A stretch of DNA of 64,000 nucleotides, from positions 62,001 to 126,000 of the forward strand of contig NZ_JAALLN010000006.1 of assembly GCF_011751075.1 (NCBI RefSeq). Reading direction: 5' to 3'. This DNA comes from Flavobacterium poyangense. Its GTDB lineage: Bacteria; Bacteroidota; Bacteroidia; Flavobacteriales; Flavobacteriaceae. Positions 62,161 to 64,000 of the stretch are shown one piece after another. How positions within the stretch are numbered: position 1 is the stretch's first letter; each line of letters starts with the position of its first letter. Below the pieces are notes generated by a model. It made no database searches. It was given only the letters and a program-made list of their open reading frames with translations, and had not been told where the DNA came from. The position numbers and the translations under genes are program-made.

Positions 62161-62715
62161 TTATTTTCTAATTTTATCTTCATTTTGTTTTACAAAAGCA
62201 TCCCAGCCCGAGTAACTTTTTCCGGCAACAATTTTTCCGGAATTGAAGAAGTGACAAACGGCTGCTGCCAAACCATCGGTTGAATCGAGATTTTTGGGTA
62301 GCTCTCTTAAACCTAAAAGCTGTTGGAGCATTTTAGCAACTTGTTCTTTGCTGGCATTTCCGTTTCCGGTAATCGCCATTTTTATCTTTTTAGGTTCATA
62401 TTCTGTAATCGGAATGCCTCTTGAAAGCCCCGCCGCCATTGCAACACCTTGCGCACGACCTAACTTTAACATTGATTGTACGTTTTTGCCAAAGAAAGGA
62501 GCCTCGATTGCAATTTCGTCCGGATTATGCGTTTCGATTAATTCTATGGTACGCTCAAAAATGATTTTAAGTTTCAGATAATGATCGTCATATTTAGAAA
62601 GCTGTAGTTCGTTAAGCTGCAGGAATTCCATTTTTTTGTTAATGACTTTAATCAATCCAAAACCCATAATCGTTGTTCCGGGGTCAATACCTAATATGAT
62701 GCGTTCTTTTGTCAA
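62161..62715 (-). CDS. ruvC: Holliday junction resolvase RuvC
   Basis: 184 residues. Catalytic acids in ILGIDPGTTIMGFGL (Asp), IAIEAPFFGKNVQSMLKLGRAQGV (Glu), and DSTDGLAAAVCHF (Asp pair). It cuts Holliday junctions as a dimer with RuvAB. Same strand as hemW. Confidence 0.96.
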   Translation of the reverse strand: MTKERIILGIDPGTTIMGFGLIKVINKKMEFLQLNELQLSKYDDHYLKLKIIFERTIELIETHNPDEIAIEAPFFGKNVQSMLKLGRAQGVAMAAGLSRGIPITEYEPKKIKMAITGNGNASKEQVAKMLQQLLGLRELPKNLDSTDGLAAAVCHFFNSGKIVAGKSYSGWDAFVKQNEDKIRK

Positions 62716-62838
62716 TTTTTAAAGGGTTTCGCTAAGTTGCGCAGAGATTCACTAAGTTTTAATTTTGTGCAGCTTCGTGATTTCTTTGTGAATCTTTGTG
62801 GAATAGCATTTTTACAATAGTTTGCTTTACTTTGCAGT

Positions 62839-63783
62839 ATGATTACAATTCCTCACAAAGCTAAACAATTCCTTGTTCTTCTGATCAAACTTTTGATTGT
62901 TGGTGGTGCATTTTATTTTATTTACGATCAGTTGGCACACAATGACAAACTTGATTGGCAGAAATTCATTACTTTATTTCGTAAAAACCAATCTGTTTTA
63001 GGAATTGCCTTTATTTTGTTTTTGAGTGTTTTAAATCGTTATTTCGAGATTTTAAAATGGCAGAATCTGGCTAAAGTGCTACACGAAATCTCGGTAGGAC
63101 AAGCTACCAAAGAAGTTCTGGCAGCATTAACAGCGGGAATTTTTACGCCAAACGGAGTAGGGGAATACGCAGGAAAGGCATTGTTTTATGCCAAATCGGA
63201 AGCCAAAAAAGTAGTTTTCCTGAATCTGATCTGTAATGGAATCCAAATGATTCTGACCGTGATTTTTGGTGTTTTTGGCTTGTTGTATTTCAATGCAAAA
63301 TACAATGTAATTACTACCAAAACGGTTGCGATATTGTTTACCGGTTTCTTTCTGTTTTTTATCGTTTTGTTTTCATTAAAAAAGATAAAAATCAAAGGAT
63401 ATTCTATCGAAAAATTGCTTCATAAGATTAACGAAATTCCGAAGCCTGTCCATCAAAAAAATATACTTTTAGGGACCTGCCGTTATTTGGTTTTTTCACA
63501 TCAATACTATTTTTTGTTTCTGGCTTTTGATGTCGATTTGCCTTATTTTACCTTAATTGCTACAATCGCGGTGGTTTATTTTTTAGCTTCTTCTTTGCCG
63601 ACTTTTCAGTTTCTGGATTTTGCCGTAAAAGGAAGTGTTGCCATTTATTTCTTTGGAATTTTAGGTGTAAACGAATGGATTGTTGTTTTTATCTCGACCT
63701 TAATGTGGTTCTTAAATGTGGTTTTGCCGGTAATTTTAGGGAGTTATTATGTGTTGAATTTTAAAACTAAAATCTCCGAATGA
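62839..63783 (+). CDS. lysylphosphatidylglycerol synthetase/flippase-like membrane protein
   Basis: 314 residues, about eight TM helices. FILFLSVLNRYFEILKWQNLAKVL and TAGIFTPNGVGEYAGKALFYAKSEAKK (the GVGEY motif) match the UPF0104/YbhN or AglD flippase-like family. Its last four bases overlap the start of a glycosyltransferase gene (ATGA), suggesting a lipid-linked glycan or glycolipid pathway. No specific substrate is readable. Confidence 0.82.
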   Translation: MITIPHKAKQFLVLLIKLLIVGGAFYFIYDQLAHNDKLDWQKFITLFRKNQSVLGIAFILFLSVLNRYFEILKWQNLAKVLHEISVGQATKEVLAALTAGIFTPNGVGEYAGKALFYAKSEAKKVVFLNLICNGIQMILTVIFGVFGLLYFNAKYNVITTKTVAILFTGFFLFFIVLFSLKKIKIKGYSIEKLLHKINEIPKPVHQKNILLGTCRYLVFSHQYYFLFLAFDVDLPYFTLIATIAVVYFLASSLPTFQFLDFAVKGSVAIYFFGILGVNEWIVVFISTLMWFLNVVLPVILGSYYVLNFKTKISE

Positions 63784-64000
63784 GCTTGGTTTTGTTTGTC
63801 ATATTGATACTTTATATGATAACAATCGGATGGCTCATTTATGGTTACGGTAAAGTAAAAAAGTACCAAGAGAAAAATTTGGAGCCTAAAACCAGTTTTA
63901 CAATTATAGTTCCCTTTAGAAACGAAGCTGATAATTTGCCCCTTCTTTTAGCCAGTTTTTCAAAGCTTAATTATCCGGATGATTTGTTTGAAGTTATTTT
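63780..64000 (+). CDS. family 2 glycosyltransferase, 5' part only
   Basis: About 73 codons, open to the right edge. One TM helix (SLVLFVILILYMITIGWLIY) at the start, then the GT-A opening TSFTIIVPFRNEADNLPLLLASF. Membrane-anchored GT2 enzymes transfer sugars to lipid or protein acceptors. It follows the flippase-like gene with an ATGA overlap. Confidence 0.8.
   Translation, partial: MSLVLFVILILYMITIGWLIYGYGKVKKYQEKNLEPKTSFTIIVPFRNEADNLPLLLASFSKLNYPDDLFEVI

Overview
The window looks like a chromosomal segment of a Flavobacterium-like member of the Bacteroidota. The evidence is the low GC content, the lack of Shine-Dalgarno sequences, repeated TTG-N19/20-TAnnTTTG promoters, many SusC/TonB-type, M56/BlaI, DUF4407 and DUF4421 family proteins, and intergenic spaces packed with short palindromic repeats. 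Most of it is ordinary core and envelope biology.

Layout. 1-1.6 kb: the 5' end of an exported repeat protein (cut by the window edge) and a decayed L,D-transpeptidase tail. 1.6-9.1 kb: an ABC/MFP export operon on the minus strand, divergent from a sigma-54 response regulator and histidine kinase on the plus strand; the shared spacer holds a -24/-12-type promoter and two palindromes two helical turns apart. 9.3-20 kb: alkyltransferase-like protein, LysE exporter, trmB, ammonium transporter, a lipoprotein with three His/Cys repeats, an exported flavodoxin-RidA fusion, HPF, a possible small structured RNA and a large AsmA-like protein. 20.5-31.1 kb: thioredoxin, M1 aminopeptidase plus DUF58, two identical tRNA-Asp genes, and an AraC regulator ahead of a TolC/EmrA/EmrB-type efflux operon. 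31.3-32.2 kb: a HEPN-like two-gene unit.

32,833-42,694 is an integrated mobile element of about 9.85 kb. It is bounded by a 14-bp direct repeat that is the 3' end of a tRNA-Leu(UAG) gene. It carries a tyrosine integrase next to attL, an AlpA/excisionase-like HTH protein, small unknown proteins, a large TOPRIM/P-loop primase-helicase-like protein, a cluster of GTAGGTT iterons directly downstream of it, and three exported cargo proteins, including a JAMM-motif lipoprotein. No conjugation or virion genes are seen. The order int - HTH - rep - iterons - cargo is that of phage satellites (PICI-like elements), which is an inference. The element also has helically phased TTGCAA palindromes and a strongly foldable, possibly pseudoknotted RNA.

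42.9-64 kb: M20 dipeptidase, a BlaI/BlaR-type regulatory locus with a clear operator over the promoter of a small lipoprotein, a saccharopine-dehydrogenase family protein, DUF423, pckA, a phytase lipoprotein with its TonB-dependent receptor, DUF4407, PH/SHOCT, YjbR, DUF4421, DUF4260/GNAT/cyclase, hemW, ruvC, a flippase-like protein and the start of a family 2 glycosyltransferase (cut by the right edge). At least four families of palindromic intergenic repeats recur across the window; one pair forms the C-terminus and stop of a gene.
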